Below, piece after piece: positions 11,281 through 22,943 of a stretch of 64,000 bases of DNA. Made by a program: the position numbers and the translations under genes. The notes beneath the pieces are model-generated. The model saw only the letters and a program-made list of their open reading frames with translations. It did not search any database and had not been told where the DNA came from. Source of the stretch: Forficula auricularia (Eukaryota; Arthropoda; Insecta; Dermaptera; Forficulidae); assembly GCA_024734495.1 (NCBI GenBank), contig JALMQS010000030.1:35509555-35573554 (forward strand), in the 5' to 3' direction. The stretch's first letter is position 1. Every line of letters begins with the position of its first letter.

Positions 11281-11394
11281 TTTTAAATTGAAAGTTTCTT
11301 TTTGTCGAGAGCAGTAGAATTTTTATAAATTAAAGGAGACAATAAAAGAGTGTGTATTCTACTGGAAAAATAAATGTTTTAATTAAGCAATCTG

Positions 11395-11852
11395 GGCATC
11401 AGGGAGGTTATGTCTCCTACTATTTTCAGGAACTATATTTGGTTTAAGGTTTTTAAAAGAAATAGGTAATTTTGATCGTATTATTCTGCTATTGAGCATT
11501 TGAGAGGGCGAACAGAACAGATTATTATCCACTGGTGAAAATCTTGACTTTCTTGACATTGATTTAACTATTCCATCTACCTTTTCCGCTAAACAATTAC
11601 TTTTAGTGTAAAATGGAGTTGAAGTTTCAATCTTGAAATTCTACTTTTCTGCAAATAATTTCATTTCAAAGCTTCAAAAAGGCATATTATCTGCATTCAC
11701 CATTTCAGGAATTCTACAGCGACTAAAATTTGTTTCAATTTAGCTATACAAGATGAACTTGTCTTTTTCTTAATTTCACATAATTCGATCCAACGAGAAA
11801 AATAATCCACTAGTACAAAATAATTTTTTCCAGCGAATTCGCCTAGATCAGT
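11395..11852 (-). pseudogene. Ty3/Gypsy integrase core remnant
   Basis: The minus-strand translation contains GTTDLGEFAGKNYFVLVDYF followed by SRWIELCEIKKKTSSSCI, the start of a Gypsy-type integrase catalytic core: the D of DLGEF and the D of VDYFSRW. Farther left, other frames give FYTKSNCLAEKVDGIVKSM and LPISFKNLKP, matching the (P)QSNGLAER region and its downstream part. These enzymes join LTR retrotransposon cDNA to the genome. The reading is broken by frameshifts and stops, no LTR is seen nearby, and the upstream end is cut by a hAT-like terminus. Confidence 0.75.
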
Positions 11853-11950
11853 GGTTCCCAACCTGGGGGTGATCGCCCCCAAGTGGGCGATTTGGGTTAT
11901 CAGGGGGCGATAAATAAGTGGAGGCGATTGGGGGGCGATGAGCATTCAAA
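11853..11950 (+). mobile_element. hAT-type terminus
   Basis: CAGTGGTTCCCAACCTGGGG starts at about 11854, right at the edge of the integrase remnant. It fits the CAGTGGTTCYCAAC ends of many hAT elements. No opposite end was found nearby, so the element limits are unknown. Confidence 0.5.
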
Positions 11951-12729
11951 GGGGAAAAATTAAAATACCCTCAAGTGCAAATAAATGGAATCACTTCCCT
12001 TGCGAGTTGTTAAATGTAATTTTTATTTTCAAATATAAATAATGTTATATTAATTTTTTTTAGAAAAAATATTTAAATTTTTAATAAATTACAAAGAAAC
12101 ATACTGTCGTGAACGCGGCATTTAGAGTATTTTTTCTTGATAATAATATACTTATTTTTAATGATAATATTTTGAGTAGCAGGCGGCATGTCCTTTGATG
12201 CTGGAACATGCCTTATTTGACAATAGGATGGTGGGACTTTACAATTCCCACTTTTTGAATCTCAATAAATTTAATTTAGGTTTGTCATATTTCGGGTTAA
12301 GAGATTCTAAAGGAAACACTAGATGTCAATAATAAATTCATTGATTGGGGTTTTTCTAAAGTTCGACTTTGCGTGGGAATTTTCCAAGAGTGTAATTTCT
12401 AGAAAATAGGCAGGCTTCAATATTTTAAACACCATAGTGATTAAGGATCCAACCAATAAGAAGGTTTTGGGGAATTTCCACTCAAAAAGTCTATTAATTT
12501 TCAAGACACAAGCAAGCAGTCATTTAATTTTGTTTAATTCTCTGCTAATCATGTTACAAATTTAGTATGGATGGGAATGATACAACGTAGATTAATATTT
12601 TCAAAAATATCTTTGAATAAATCCACCAAAGTAAAATGAAATTATCCCTTATGAGTGTTGTTTAATTAAATACCAAAAAGACACCAATACAGGTATCCTT
12701 AAATTTCTGTTCTCGTTGACTATGAAAAG
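11951..12729. other. Unassigned AT-rich stretch
   Basis: Several short frames exist, but none shows a motif I recognise. Confidence 0.3.
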
Positions 12730-13250
12730 CCCGTTTAATTATTAAGAAAGCGATGCTTATTGAAGTTGAAGGTGTCTGTTGTTGGTGGTTGGTCTGATGT
12801 CTGGGCCGTTAAAGGCTAAAGCGATTGCCCTGGCGCTATTAATTCGATTTGCTTGGCCTGGCTGGCTGGCATAGAGCTGCTTAAGGAATAAGGTCGGTGT
12901 TGGACGTGTCGGGGGTGAAAGAGAAAAGGGCTTGACGTGATGACGTCCTGGCGTGAAACGACCAATGAGCAGACGTAACATCACGCTTGAGTGGAGCGCC
13001 CCAAAACCTGCTAACTCAATTAGGAGCGTTGTTTAGTGGTGGTCTGTCCGACCCTGCTTTATATGCACTCACCTCGCCCTTGTGTCCAGTCCAGCTTAGA
13101 TAAATTGGACCTTCAGACTATCCTCTCGTGATAAAAGCCGCACCTCCCCCTTAAGCCCCCCATTCACCACCCCCGATTCAATCTCAAAGCACACACCTTG
13201 CTTTCTCAGGCAAAATGTCCAATATTATTAAACACTCTCCATTAATTTAA
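12730..13250. other. GC-richer segment without repeats
   Basis: The segment is clearly less AT-rich than its surroundings, contains several CpG steps and a TATA-like TTTATATGC at about 13060, and lacks the window's repeat motifs. It could be low-copy host DNA or an LTR fragment. I see no supported coding frame. Confidence 0.3.
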
Positions 13251-13414
13251 TTTAATCATGTTGTCAAAGGTATTTATTTCTACCTATTAAAATGAAAAAT
13301 TGGTGGAAAAATTGAAAACCTTTTTTAAAATTCGAAACGGAACCTGAAAAATCGGTGGTGGCGCCTCTAACAGAGACTTTATAAGTTACTCATGTGAGGA
13401 AAATGTACTTATAT

Positions 13415-14509
13415 TAGAGGTTCTCAATCTTTTTCTTCCAATGAACCCCTTTTGCAATATTGTAAGAATTTCAATCCCCCCTTTTTTCTTCGATTTTAGC
13501 CAAAAACATTTAGATTATTTCTTAAGAAAAATTCTAGCCTTGTACGTACCATACGCCTGAATATAGGCAATCCATTCGTCACCTCTTCTTGAAAGCTGCG
13601 TAAGATCTAGACTCTACTGTAAATTCGAAACACTCAACAACTTTTTTTTTAATTATATGGCAATTTAAATTTTTGATTACCTTTAATTTTTGACATTTTT
13701 GAGTATCCATCAAAAAACTCTTCCTGGTAAGTTTTGAATTTTTTTTGATCACCGATTTACAAGATATCGAATTTCGGTTTTTCGCTCATAATTTCTTCAA
13801 TAATGGTCCAAATTCAAAATTTTGTTTCTTTGAAATTTTTTTTACATACTTTTTAGAAAGAAATACAAAAAATTTTTTAGACTGTTTTTATATGCGATTT
13901 TTGAGTTTGAAAAATTTAATCTTGTTTTTGAAACTGTATGTACTATTCGATTTTTTTGATAATTTTTTGTTTTAAACTTCTATTCATTCTACAAATTTGA
14001 AAACTGGGTGATAGTGGTACTATGATAATTTTTATTTTTTTCGATTTTTGGAAATTTCGAAAAAAATTTATTTGCTATTAACCATTATTTAAACCACTTT
14101 TTGGTAGTGAATTCTCTTTTTTTTACTTATTACTCTTTTATTGTCTCCTTCAATATATAAAAAGTCTGCTACTATTGGCACAAAAACTTTCAACCCACTA
14201 AATAGTTCATGACAACCATGACAAATAAAATTAAGTAGCTTGCTGGCCAGCAAGATGCCAGCTGAAAGCGGGCTTCGCAGCTGGTTTCAAATAATATGCT
14301 TTTAATATTGATAATACAAGGTATCATATTTTAATTTAGAAATAACGAAAAGTAATTTTTACCTAATGAGAAAGCTGAGGTTATTTTTTGCCAGTTCTTT
14401 AGTATGTTCTTTAAGACTTTTGAAATTTGTACACAGATGATTAATTCTCCCCTTGAAATACTAAAATTTCCCTTGGGTAGGAATTCCACCCCGGTTGAGA
14501 ATCCCTAAT
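13415..14509. mobile_element. hAT-like non-autonomous element (unoccupied homologue)
   Basis: The left end reads TAGAGGTTCTCAATC and the right end, in reverse complement, TAGGGATTCTCAACC, a hAT-style inverted repeat. No clear 8-bp duplication remains. Positions 13485-13980 match two segments near 19240-20260 and 20780-21070, and hold a single ATTTAGAT (13508-13515) where the other copy carries an insertion. The interior is T-rich and its frames are low complexity. Confidence 0.55.
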
Positions 14510-14581
14510 AAAGTCAAGCAGGTTAATAACCATTTCTATAATTATGAATGGATTTAAAAGAGAAATCAATGAGAGCAATGA

Positions 14582-14627
14582 GTTAAATCACACATAATTA
14601 TAATTAATTATGTGTGATTTAACTAAA
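14582..14627. repeat. Perfect palindrome
   Basis: GTTAAATCACACATAATTA is followed by its reverse complement, giving a stem of about 19 bp. It is isolated, with no gene for it to terminate. Confidence 0.7.
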
Positions 14628-14744
14628 AATTCATATCTTATTTATTTATTGGCTAATTAGACAAAAAATAAAGTGAGAAGCTAAAAATGTATTTATTTCT
14701 TACTTTTACAATTAGACATACTTATACTTAGGAGAGGGCAAAAT

Positions 14745-15470
14745 GGAAAAATTTTAATTGAAAAAAATAATTTTTTAAGAAAAAAATAAAACCGACTTCA
14801 AAAAAATTAAATGCAACAAATAAAATACACTAAAAAGGTATAAAATAATTATTATCTTATTTAGTTACAATTAAACGACGAAGTATTAACATGAAATTAC
14901 TTTTTGAAGTCGGTGCCAAACATATATCTTTTATGAATCGCACTCGACGGATCTTACTTAGTACGTTTGGCGGGTACGCTCGCTTATAGGTATAGTTTGT
15001 TTGGCACCGACTTCAAAAAGTAATTTCATGTTAATATTTCGTCGTTTATTTGTAACTAAATAAGATTATAATTATTTTATACCTTTTAGTGTATTTTATT
15101 TGTGGTATTTAATTTTTTTGAAGTCGGTTTTATTTTTTTCTTAAAAATTATTTTTATTTTTATTTATTTTGTGATGTTATTAATAGTGATCATATCATCA
15201 GAACTTGACCAAATTAATATGGTACCATCCCTAAGATACCCCCTTTCTAATAAAAAAAGAATCATCGAAATCAGTTCATAAGCAAAGAAGTTAGGCCTGA
15301 ACATACCTAATAAAAAAAACGGAACCAATCGGAAGCTAGACTATACCCAATGCAAACTTTTTTTCAAAATCGGTTCACAATTGGCTGAGATATGAGGTAA
15401 CATAGACACAAAAAAAAAAAAAAATTCAGTCGAATAGAGAACCTCCTCCTTTTTTGAAGTCGGTTAAAAA
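14745..15470. mobile_element. Foldback repeat with AACCGACTTC termini
   Basis: Arms at about 14757-14930 and 15003-15165 are reverse complements (AAACCGACTTCAAAAA, AAAAAGTAATTTCATGTTAA). A further 300 bp ends at CCTCCTCCTTTTTTGAAGTC. I recall this terminal motif as common in insect repeats but cannot name the family. No coding sequence. Confidence 0.55.
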
Positions 15471-16068
15471 GGTGCTGCCAGCTCTTGAAAGTTTTCACTC
15501 TTTTCCCAAATTTTGAATAACATTCCGTTTCTTTTAAATTGCTTCTATTTAGTAATAAAAATATTCATATATCATATATATATAAATAAAACCTGCTTTT
15601 TAAAAAGACAAGCTTTGAAAAGTAGTTAGATACGAAAATTAAAATTTTAATTAAACTTTCAAAGGAAAAATTTGAATGTTTATTTGTATAACTACGTACG
15701 TTTGAAATTAATTTCTATGTTTGTTAATGAATATATAAATAAGGCCTGTCTGCTTCTTATCCTGACAAGCACATCAAGGGTTTGAGCTTGTGTGGGAATC
15801 CAGGCACATGGCCATTGACCAAAGACTGTTTTCCAGAACACTTCCCTCCTCTTTCAGAAAGGGAAAGCAAGGTTTAGGGACAGACAGATAATTACAACTC
15901 ACTAAATCGCTTCTAGACATGGCTAAAGGACACCAACATGGTCAATATTGACTCGATCTCTTTGCCAAATCTATTTATTTTATCTTTATTTCTTTTATAT
16001 TTGTATTTAAAGAAAAATGTTAAAATTAAAATAATTCATAAGATATTCATATACACAAATAGAGAATT
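15471..16068. other. Unassigned AT-rich stretch
   Basis: No supported gene or element boundary was found. Confidence 0.3.
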
Positions 16069-16255
16069 ATTAAACGATCAATTCTTGTATATATATAGGT
16101 ATACAATTTGGATGAAATTCACGGGTTAGGGGGTTTTTGTGTTGAAAATTCGTTCTGTCGCGGTCTCGTGTTCGGCTAAGTTGTTTTTGATGGGTTTTTT
16201 GTTAATTGAAATAATTATTTACAGGTGGTTGTTTGAATGAAAATTTATAATTACA
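16069..16255. repeat. Helitron-associated repeat
   Basis: ATTAAACGATCAATTCTTG, a TATATA run and GGGTTAGGGGGTTTTTG-like sequence recur at about 62850-63060 (AAACGAGCAAAAATTG, TTAGGGGGTTTTTGG, TTTTTGATGGGTTTTTT). This resembles the 5' part of some insect Helitrons. It abuts the Helitron 3' end at 16256. Confidence 0.45.
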
Positions 16256-16400
16256 CTAGCTGCAAGGCCCGCCTTCGGCGGCTCTCTTGCTAGCCAGGTA
16301 GCTATCCCCCCTGGACCCCCACCCCGAAACCTACTCAGAACCCCCACCCACCCCATGACCCCAATGTACAGACAAAACCTTAATTTTATATATATATATA
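16256..16400 (-). mobile_element. Very short Helitron derivative
   Basis: On the minus strand it begins with a TATATATA run and TTAAGGTTTTGTCTGTACAT, then a short G-rich part. It ends with the hairpin around CCGCCGAAGGCGG and CTTGCAGCTAG before a T. At about 145 bp it keeps only the two ends needed for Helitron mobilisation. The frames across it are not genes. Confidence 0.7.
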
Positions 16401-16830
16401 CTAGCTGCAAGGCCCGCCTTCGGCGGCCCTCTTGCTAGCCAGGGGACACGCTCCCTGGACCCCCAGCCCTCGAACCCCACCCTCACCCACACTCTCACCA
16501 GCCACATCCCCCGAAACCCACCCAGCACCCCCCACCCCCGCACATGCCTAACCCTCGCCCCCACCCCACCACCCCGACACTCCATTCCGCTCCCAACCAA
16601 CTAACCACCCTCACCCCACCCCCAAAACCCTCCAGCACCCCCACCCCTGCACCATGCACCCGTTCCTAACCCCCACCCCACCACCCGCACCCTGCACCCC
16701 ATCCACCCAGGACCCCACCCCGTGCCCTCCAACCCTGCGAACCACACGCCCGCTATGCCCCCTGAACCCCACCCCGCACTACCCCCTGCACCCCCACCCT
16801 GCCTTGCCTCACTCCGTCGTACCTCCTTCT
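16401..16830 (-). mobile_element. Helitron 3' end with long G-rich tract, in tandem with the previous copy
   Basis: It starts immediately after the TA run of the previous element, with the same 3' hairpin and CTAG terminus, and continues about 400 bp of strongly strand-biased sequence (C-rich on plus, G-rich on minus). The other terminus is missing. The segment ends at CTCCTTCTTCAGG, part of a PLE-type hairpin. Confidence 0.65.
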
Positions 16831-16839
16831 TCAGGATTT

Positions 16840-17115
16840 AAAAAGGTCAACGAAAGAACCTCGGTGTATATTAATATTATTTTTAATTGCAATTAAATTC
16901 AAAACTTTGTGGCCAGTTATATGTCTTGATGATGACCGTGTAAACGTTGGTAAAAATATAAATTAAGTTTTATTTCAATTTTATTTTATTTTGGCTACGA
17001 TTAAAAATCGACCTTTTTACCTGAATTAAAAATTAAAAATAATATTAATATATCTCTTTTAACTGAATCAAGAAATTACCGAGCATCCTCGGTGTTCCAA
17101 GTACTAGAGAATTAT
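16840..17115 (+). repeat. Interspersed repeat ending in ACCGAGCATCCTCGGT hairpin
   Basis: The segment contains CGACCTTTTTACC, AATATTAATATATC and CTTTTAACTGAATC, and ends with the hairpin and AAGTACTA. A close relative is at 63530-63640, with inverted relatives at 4795 and 53797. Its class is uncertain (Helitron-like or LINE tail). Confidence 0.5.
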
Positions 17116-17217
17116 TTGTTCAGGATCTGATGCAACTGACATGAAAAAAAAAAAGAAAAAATAGTTGAATCTCAAAATTACTAAGATAAACAAAAATGGA
17201 AAATATAATAGTATGCC

Positions 17218-17456
17218 CAGGGCTGGACCGTGAATTTATGGGGCCCTGGGCTAACACTACTTGGGGGCCTACCTAATTAATAAAACTAATTGCCATTTTG
17301 TCAAAAAACTGTTTTCTATAATGATGTAAATCAGGGGTTCCAAACTTTTCCGATGGTCTGGTAATAAGAATAATAACTATATCAATATCAATTACCTCTA
17401 GGGAAGGCGGTATAGGTTTTAAGTGAAACATTATTAAAAAATGAATTATACTCTCT
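17218..17456. other. hAT-like ends, fragmentary
   Basis: CAGGGCTGGACCG at about 17219 with GGGGCCCTGGGC, and CAGGGGTTCCAAAC at about 17332, both resemble hAT MITE termini. No matching partners or duplications were found. Confidence 0.35.
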
Positions 17457-17772
17457 CCAAAGGCTTCATTTTCGCGAAATACACGATTTTCTAAGACTCA
17501 ACACACCTACCCCCTTAAATTGGATACTGACCGAACAAACGCATTCGCCAACTCGTTTATCCCTATGAGATTTAGGGACATGAACTCTCTTCCTCCGACC
17601 GTCTTCCTAGCAACATATAACTTTCAAGATACTCATCCACAAATACCTTCTACTTCCACCCAATCCTTAAATCTCTTCTTATTTTCACGATGCATGGGTC
17701 TACCACGTACTATAGAGGTTGTTCTTTTTTGGTGCAACTCCTTCTTGTATCAGTATCATTATAAAAAAATTC
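17457..17772 (+). pseudogene. Non-LTR retrotransposon RT, C-terminal remnant (copy 2)
   Basis: The frame contains DRTNAFANSFIPMRFRDMNS followed by LPPTVFLATYNFQDT, the same tail as the remnant at 5005-5480. It is about 80 percent similar by eye and starts later. Both copies end at GTATCAGTATCTTTATAAAA-type sequence, the element's 3' end. Confidence 0.75.
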
Positions 17773-19240
17773 GGGTGTGTGCTTAAGACCACACCACAAA
17801 AGTGATAACTTATATGGCATTTATAATTCTAATATTCTAAAATTATTTTTTGAAAAGGAATAATTAATATATTTTCCGACAATGATTGAACTGGTACTAG
17901 ACCATAGCCCAGCCGTGACGCGTAACGCTACGCTACTCAATCTTATTTACTGCCCAGGAAAATAAAAATGTACATGAGCGCCAAAATTCAAATATAATAT
18001 ATTAATTTGAGCTTAGAGTTAATGCTGTAGTGCCATCTGTGGCTACACACAGACCCCAAACGTGACGCGTGATGCGTGAGGGTTCAATCCCATTTATGAC
18101 CGATCTGACCGAGATCCATAGGGGCTGCTTCTTTACTGGTGTGCCCCTTCTTGCATTCGATTGCATTAAAAAAACGACCAAGTAAAATAAAAAGTGTGTA
18201 AGGCGCGGCAAAAGAAGTTATCACTTCAAAAAAAATATTCGAAATAATTTTTTCCTCATCCTTGAGCTGCCTTCCATCACTTCTCAATTAAAATACTTCA
18301 ATATTTAATATTTAATATCTATGTATTTTAATAAGATAATATAAGACTTATTTTATTGTCTTCCAGTAATATTTCGTTTATGGATATAAAAATTTGTCCA
18401 TATGACGTGTTGCTCCCCTTTTTGCCTTTTCTCTTGTCGACTGGCAAAAACAGACCTCAATTATTTCGCCCCACAGTTGGGCATAAATTAAAGAAAGCCT
18501 TTTGGTGGGTGTGAATAGGCATATAAGTTAATATAAGACGCCTGGAGCGATTGAGATGACAGGAGCAACGTCTGCTCTGGTCAGCCGACATCTGCTCCTC
18601 TTCCTTAAAAAAAGAACAAAGGACTGGACAATTGCTGAACGAACCAACCAAAGCGAAATAAAATATTCCGACTTGGCAAAAGTTAGATTTGAATTTCGCT
18701 TCTTTTTTTAGCTTACGTTCCAACTTGTCTTGCACATCTGACTTTCGTTTTTGTATGATGAGCACTTTAAAATTCTGAATTCGATTTAATCGTATCTTAA
18801 TCCAGAAAAGGAAACGTTTCACTCTTAAACTCAGCAGATAGACAAAAAAAGGTTTTAGTGTTTAATATATCTTTTTTTAGAGTTGGGTTGTAATACACGT
18901 GCAATAAAAAGACAAAATGATAAAATATAATATTGTAGCTAATATATTGTTCAAGCAAAGATTGACATCTGTTCGAATATTAAAATTGAAAAAAAATGAA
19001 AGCGTAGGCATTAAATCTACTAAATATAAATTGTGTAGCTTAAATTTGAAAATAAAATAAATCAACTGGTGTGGGCACCACACGACTTTCACTTGAGTTT
19101 CTCATCTATTGGAAATCATCATTTTTCTTCATTAGAATTACTTCATTACGGGTTGACCCTAGCCGTTTTGACAAAACCGAAAAAAATCCAAAAGACGAAA
19201 TTGCAAAATACGAAAAATCAAGTAAACATGAACTTGCGGT
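17773..19240. other. Unassigned stretch
   Basis: Short minus-strand frames exist (18457-18822, 18084-18287), the longer one lysine- and serine-rich, but no conserved motif, splice pattern or repeat boundary supports a gene. A duplicated GTGACGCGTRA motif occurs near 17915 and 18062. Confidence 0.3.
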
Positions 19241-19269
19241 TCTTCGATTTTAGCCAAAAACATTTAGAT

Positions 19270-20029
19270 CAGTGTTTCTCAAACTTTTTCGAAGCCGGAA
19301 CCCTTTTCTGTTTGGAGAGTAAGAGTGGAACCCTACAATATTGTGATTCGAGCTAAGATAGTTCTTTCACAAATACAAAAATTCAAGAAGTCTTCAAAAC
19401 TTGGAATATAAGTCATTAAACTCATAATAAACACACTGTTAAAATTTGAAGACGATTTACTACACCAAACATGAAATAATTGCAATTAAAAATGAAATTT
19501 TTACATATAATATATTGGGAAAGGGTGGGAAAATGATCATTATTTTTTTTTTCATTGAAGGATTTTCACCATCTTGACGAAAAACTAATATTTGTTAAAA
19601 TAATATATTCGGAGTAACTTAAAAAAAATTTTAAATTATTTACCTCGTAGTTTTGATTAGATATAAAAAAGACATATTTGGGCGATTATTTTGAGTGGAG
19701 GGGATATAAGAACAATTGCTTGAATACGTTCCATTCATAAAGAGAATATAGTAGTGTGAGAAGTGTAGTTACGTTAAAAAAACATAACCTAAAATTTTAG
19801 TACCGTTCATATGTATAGAGTGGTTACGAGGCTAAAACATTTTGTTTGGATTGTCGCGAAAGAACTACCTTAAAGCGTTGTTATAGGAATGGGATTCACT
19901 CAACTAATCCAAAACTGCACCTTTCTTTTGAACGCTAGAATATTTCACCCGCCGTGAATTTTTTGCGGAACCCTTGTCGAGTTTTCATGGAACCGCAGGG
20001 TTCCGCGGAACCCACTTTGAGAAACACTG
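19270..20029. mobile_element. hAT MITE with exact 8-bp target duplication
   Basis: It starts CAGTGTTTCTCAAAC and ends GTTTGAGAAACACTG-like (CACTTTGAGAAACACTG). ATTTAGAT is duplicated at 19262-19269 and 20030-20037. An 8-bp duplication and CAGTG termini define hAT elements. Without the nested insert the element is about 240 bp and has no coding capacity. Confidence 0.9.
19353..19870. mobile_element. TTAA-type MITE nested inside the hAT
   Basis: The right end reads AAGAACTACC followed by TTAA. The left end is mutated (CTAAGATAGTTCTTTC). The interior matches the independent copy at 56499-57013, including CAAGAAGTCTTC and GAAGACGATTTAC. Confidence 0.8.
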
Positions 20030-20295
20030 ATTTAGATAATCTCTTAAGAAAAATTCTAGCCTTGTACGTATCATACGCCTGAATATAGGCAATCGATTCG
20101 TTACCTCTTCTTGAAAGCTGTGTAAGATCTAGGCTCTACTGTAAATTCGAAACACTCAACAACTTTTTTTTTAAATTATATGGAAATTTAAATTTTTGAT
20201 TCCCCTCATTTTTTGACATTTTTTTAGTATCTATCAAAAAACTCTCCCCGCTTTTTCATTCACGATTACAATACTTGACCATACCAGGGTAAATT

Positions 20296-20779
20296 AAAAA
20301 TATATTCTTTGAAAGGAGAGATAAGGCCCTATAAATTATTTAAAAAAAAGTTTAAAAGCTTACCTTGGTCCAGGGTTGGCGGATGAATAGATGGAGAAAG
20401 CGAAATTTAACCAGTTGGTTTGTCCAAGCATTACAATTCTCGAAACTAAGGGGAACAATTCTGAAATGATAAAATTTAATATTTGATCATTCAATATAAT
20501 ATATAATTAATAATATTAATTAGTGATAGAGAAATAACTTACTCATTTAGCGCTGTGATGTTTTCCATGATGCAGAAGACGGCTTACTGAGTGCGCGCTG
20601 CTCGCCAAATGTCCCGTTAAGTGATAATGATAAGTCGCTCGGCCGAATTATCTATTTCTTTGAATTGTTTTTCTGAAAAGAAAAAATATCAACATTAATT
20701 TTAATTATTTATTGACACATGAAATAAATAAATAATTATATAGAGAGGATTCCACGCCAAATTGGGCTGTTTGAAAAAA
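20296..20779. other. Unassigned stretch
   Basis: Positions 20263-20295 carry a scrap of the TGCACGATTACAATACTTGACC end seen at 2911. The rest shows no recognisable feature. Confidence 0.3.
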
Positions 20780-21070
20780 AAATAATTTTTGATTTCTTTC
20801 ATTTTTTGACATTTTTCAATAGCCATCAAAAAACTCTTCCTGGTAAATTTTAAAATTAAATTGATCACCGGTTTAAAAGATATCGAATTCGGTTTTTTGC
20901 TCATAACTTCTTCAAAAATGGTGCAAATTCAAAATTATTTTTTTTTTTTTTTTTTTTTTACATACTTTTTAGAAAAAAATACAAAATTATTTTTTAACTG
21001 TTTTTATAAGCGATTTTTGAGTTTGAAAATTTTAATCTTGTTTTTGAATGGTGGAATGTTTAGGACTTAT
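20780..21070. repeat. Match to the 13.7-14.0 kb repeat
   Basis: CATCAAAAAACTCTTCCTGG and the following 250 bp align with 13700-13980, including a T-run and TACATACTTTTTAGAAA. It is the separated remainder of the copy at 19241. Confidence 0.65.
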
Positions 21071-21122
21071 AAATGTGAAGCAATAGTTATTTTTATAGAC
21101 AATGTGTTTTATAAATAAATTA

Positions 21123-22150
21123 CTAGCTGCAAGGCCCGCCTTCGGCGGCCCTCTTGCTAGCCAGGTGGCACACTCTCTGAACCCCCAGCCCTCGAACCCC
21201 ACCCTCACCCCCCAAACCAACCCAGCACCCCGCACCATGCCCAACCCCCGCCCCCACACCACCAACCCAACACTCCATTCCGCACCCTAACCCACTACCC
21301 CCACCCCTAAAACCCCCTCCAGCACCCCCACTCCGCACCCGTTCCCAACCCCCGCCCCCACACCACAACCCGCACCCCACCCACCTCGGATCCCGCACCC
21401 CATCCACCCCGTGCCCTCCAACCCTGCGCACCACACCCCCGCCTAGCCCCCTGGACCCCACCCCCGCTATGCCCCTGGACTCCACCCCGCACCACCCCTT
21501 CACCCCCACCCTACTCCGCCTCACTCCTCACCCCACCCCCATTCCACCCCCGCACCCAGTTTTTGCATTTCTAGCCTTCTAGTGACCCACAGATTATGTA
21601 TACAAAATTTGGTTGAGTTTGGCCCAAGAGAAAGAATTTTCATTTTTTGACCCCCCCCCACACCACACATTTTGGGTGGTTAGTTTTTGCATTTCTAGCT
21701 CTCTAGAGGCCCAGAGATTATGTATACAAAATTTGGTTGAGTTTGCTCCAAGGGCAAGAATTTATATTTTTTCACGCTCCCCCCCTTTTTGGGTGGGTTT
21801 TTGGGGAAATTTCTTTAAACAAAAGTTGTCAGAAATCACATCCCGCTACAACTTTGTTTATTATAAAATTTGCCGTAGGGTTAATAGTTTAGGAGTTATT
21901 TGATAATTTTCATTCGTGCGCCCCCCAAACCACCTTCTGGGGTCAAAATATCAAAACGTTATATAGCTAAAAACGTAAGTTAGACGACATCTGATATAAA
22001 TATGAAATTTCATAATAATCCCTTCAGCCATTTTTACGTCAATCGTGAGCAACTTTTCGGAAACGACGGAAACAGACATACATACAGACATACACACAGA
22101 CAGGAATTTTGTTGAGGACGTTTTCGTTCATAACTTTGCTTGCTTTTTTA
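21123..22150 (-). mobile_element. Helitron derivative, 3' end intact
   Basis: On the minus strand the 3' end is the CCGCCGAAGGCGG hairpin, then CTTGCAGCTAG and T. Internally it has 430 bp of G-rich sequence, two ~115-bp modules (21560-21790), AATTTGCCGTAGGGTTAATA and a CAGACATACATACAGACA stretch. It matches 45366-46400 throughout, but the 5' terminus (TCTATATATA) is missing. All frames within are artefacts of base composition. Confidence 0.75.
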
Positions 22151-22551
22151 ACAGATTTACAACACGATAAAATGAAGCTTGTAAGGGTGTATTCTTATCA
22201 GGAAAACGCTCGGCATCCATTTCAATGGCATCCACATAACACTTCTTCCACATTCATCATAAATTAAGACCATTTCAATTCTGTCTTCAAAAAAAATACT
22301 ACATTTTTATTATAGTAATACAATATAACTATCTACTGGATTGACACGAGAAATAAACTTTTTTAATAAATAGATCTATTAAGTAGAAAATAATCCCTTA
22401 AATCTGAGTATAACGAAGTTTTGATATCATTATAAACCCTTATTTTCATTGTTGTGACTTTTCAATTTAATAATTATTTGTTTAATAATTAATTATTTAA
22501 TCACTATTATTTGATAATTAAGTTAAATAGTTGTTAAATATAATTATTAAG
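22151..22551. other. Unassigned AT-rich stretch
   Basis: Nothing beyond repeated TTAATTATT-type sequence is visible. Confidence 0.3.
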
Positions 22552-22844
22552 TAAACAATTAATTATTCCAGCGCCTCCCAATTGATCGCAGACCCCAAAG
22601 ATCGAAAATAATTTTCTCTCACCCGGGGCGCAACCACAACGAGGCCGTGTAAAGACAAGTCGAGCCCCGGCTGATCCTTTTGTCTGTAATAAAAATAATC
22701 TTTTCTTCGTTCCCTAAATTTGAATTTGTTATTAATTGTCTTTACACGGCCTCGTTGTGGTCGCGCCCCGGGTGAAGAGAAAATTATTTTCGATCTTTGG
22801 GGTCTGCGATCGATTGGGAGGCGCTGGAATAATTAATTGTTTAA
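22552..22844. mobile_element. Foldback with a SINE fragment in its loop
   Basis: Arms at 22552-22658 and 22736-22844 are reverse complements and unusually GC-rich for the window (GCGCCTCCCAATTGATCGC, CCGGGGCGCAACCACAACG). The loop (22659-22735) consists of the 3' part of the SINE described at 22944. Confidence 0.8.
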
Positions 22845-22943
22845 TTAATGAATCAAGGCCTACGCTGCGAAAAATGAACGAGGAGAGGATTAAAAAAGAA
22901 ATTCCATAATTCATATAGACAAAAGGTATTAGTTTGAGTTCGG

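Larger units (their letters stand above)
19241..20262. mobile_element. Second copy of the 13.4-kb repeat, split by a hAT
   Basis: The flanks (TTCGATTTTAGCCAAAAACA at the left, CTTAAGAAAAATTCTAGCC at the right) match 13490-13540 closely. The copy is interrupted at 19270-20029. Confidence 0.75.

Noticed and set aside
18457..18822. 121-codon minus-strand frame
   Set aside because: No domain, no splice context and no similarity I can recognise; the length is within chance for this composition.
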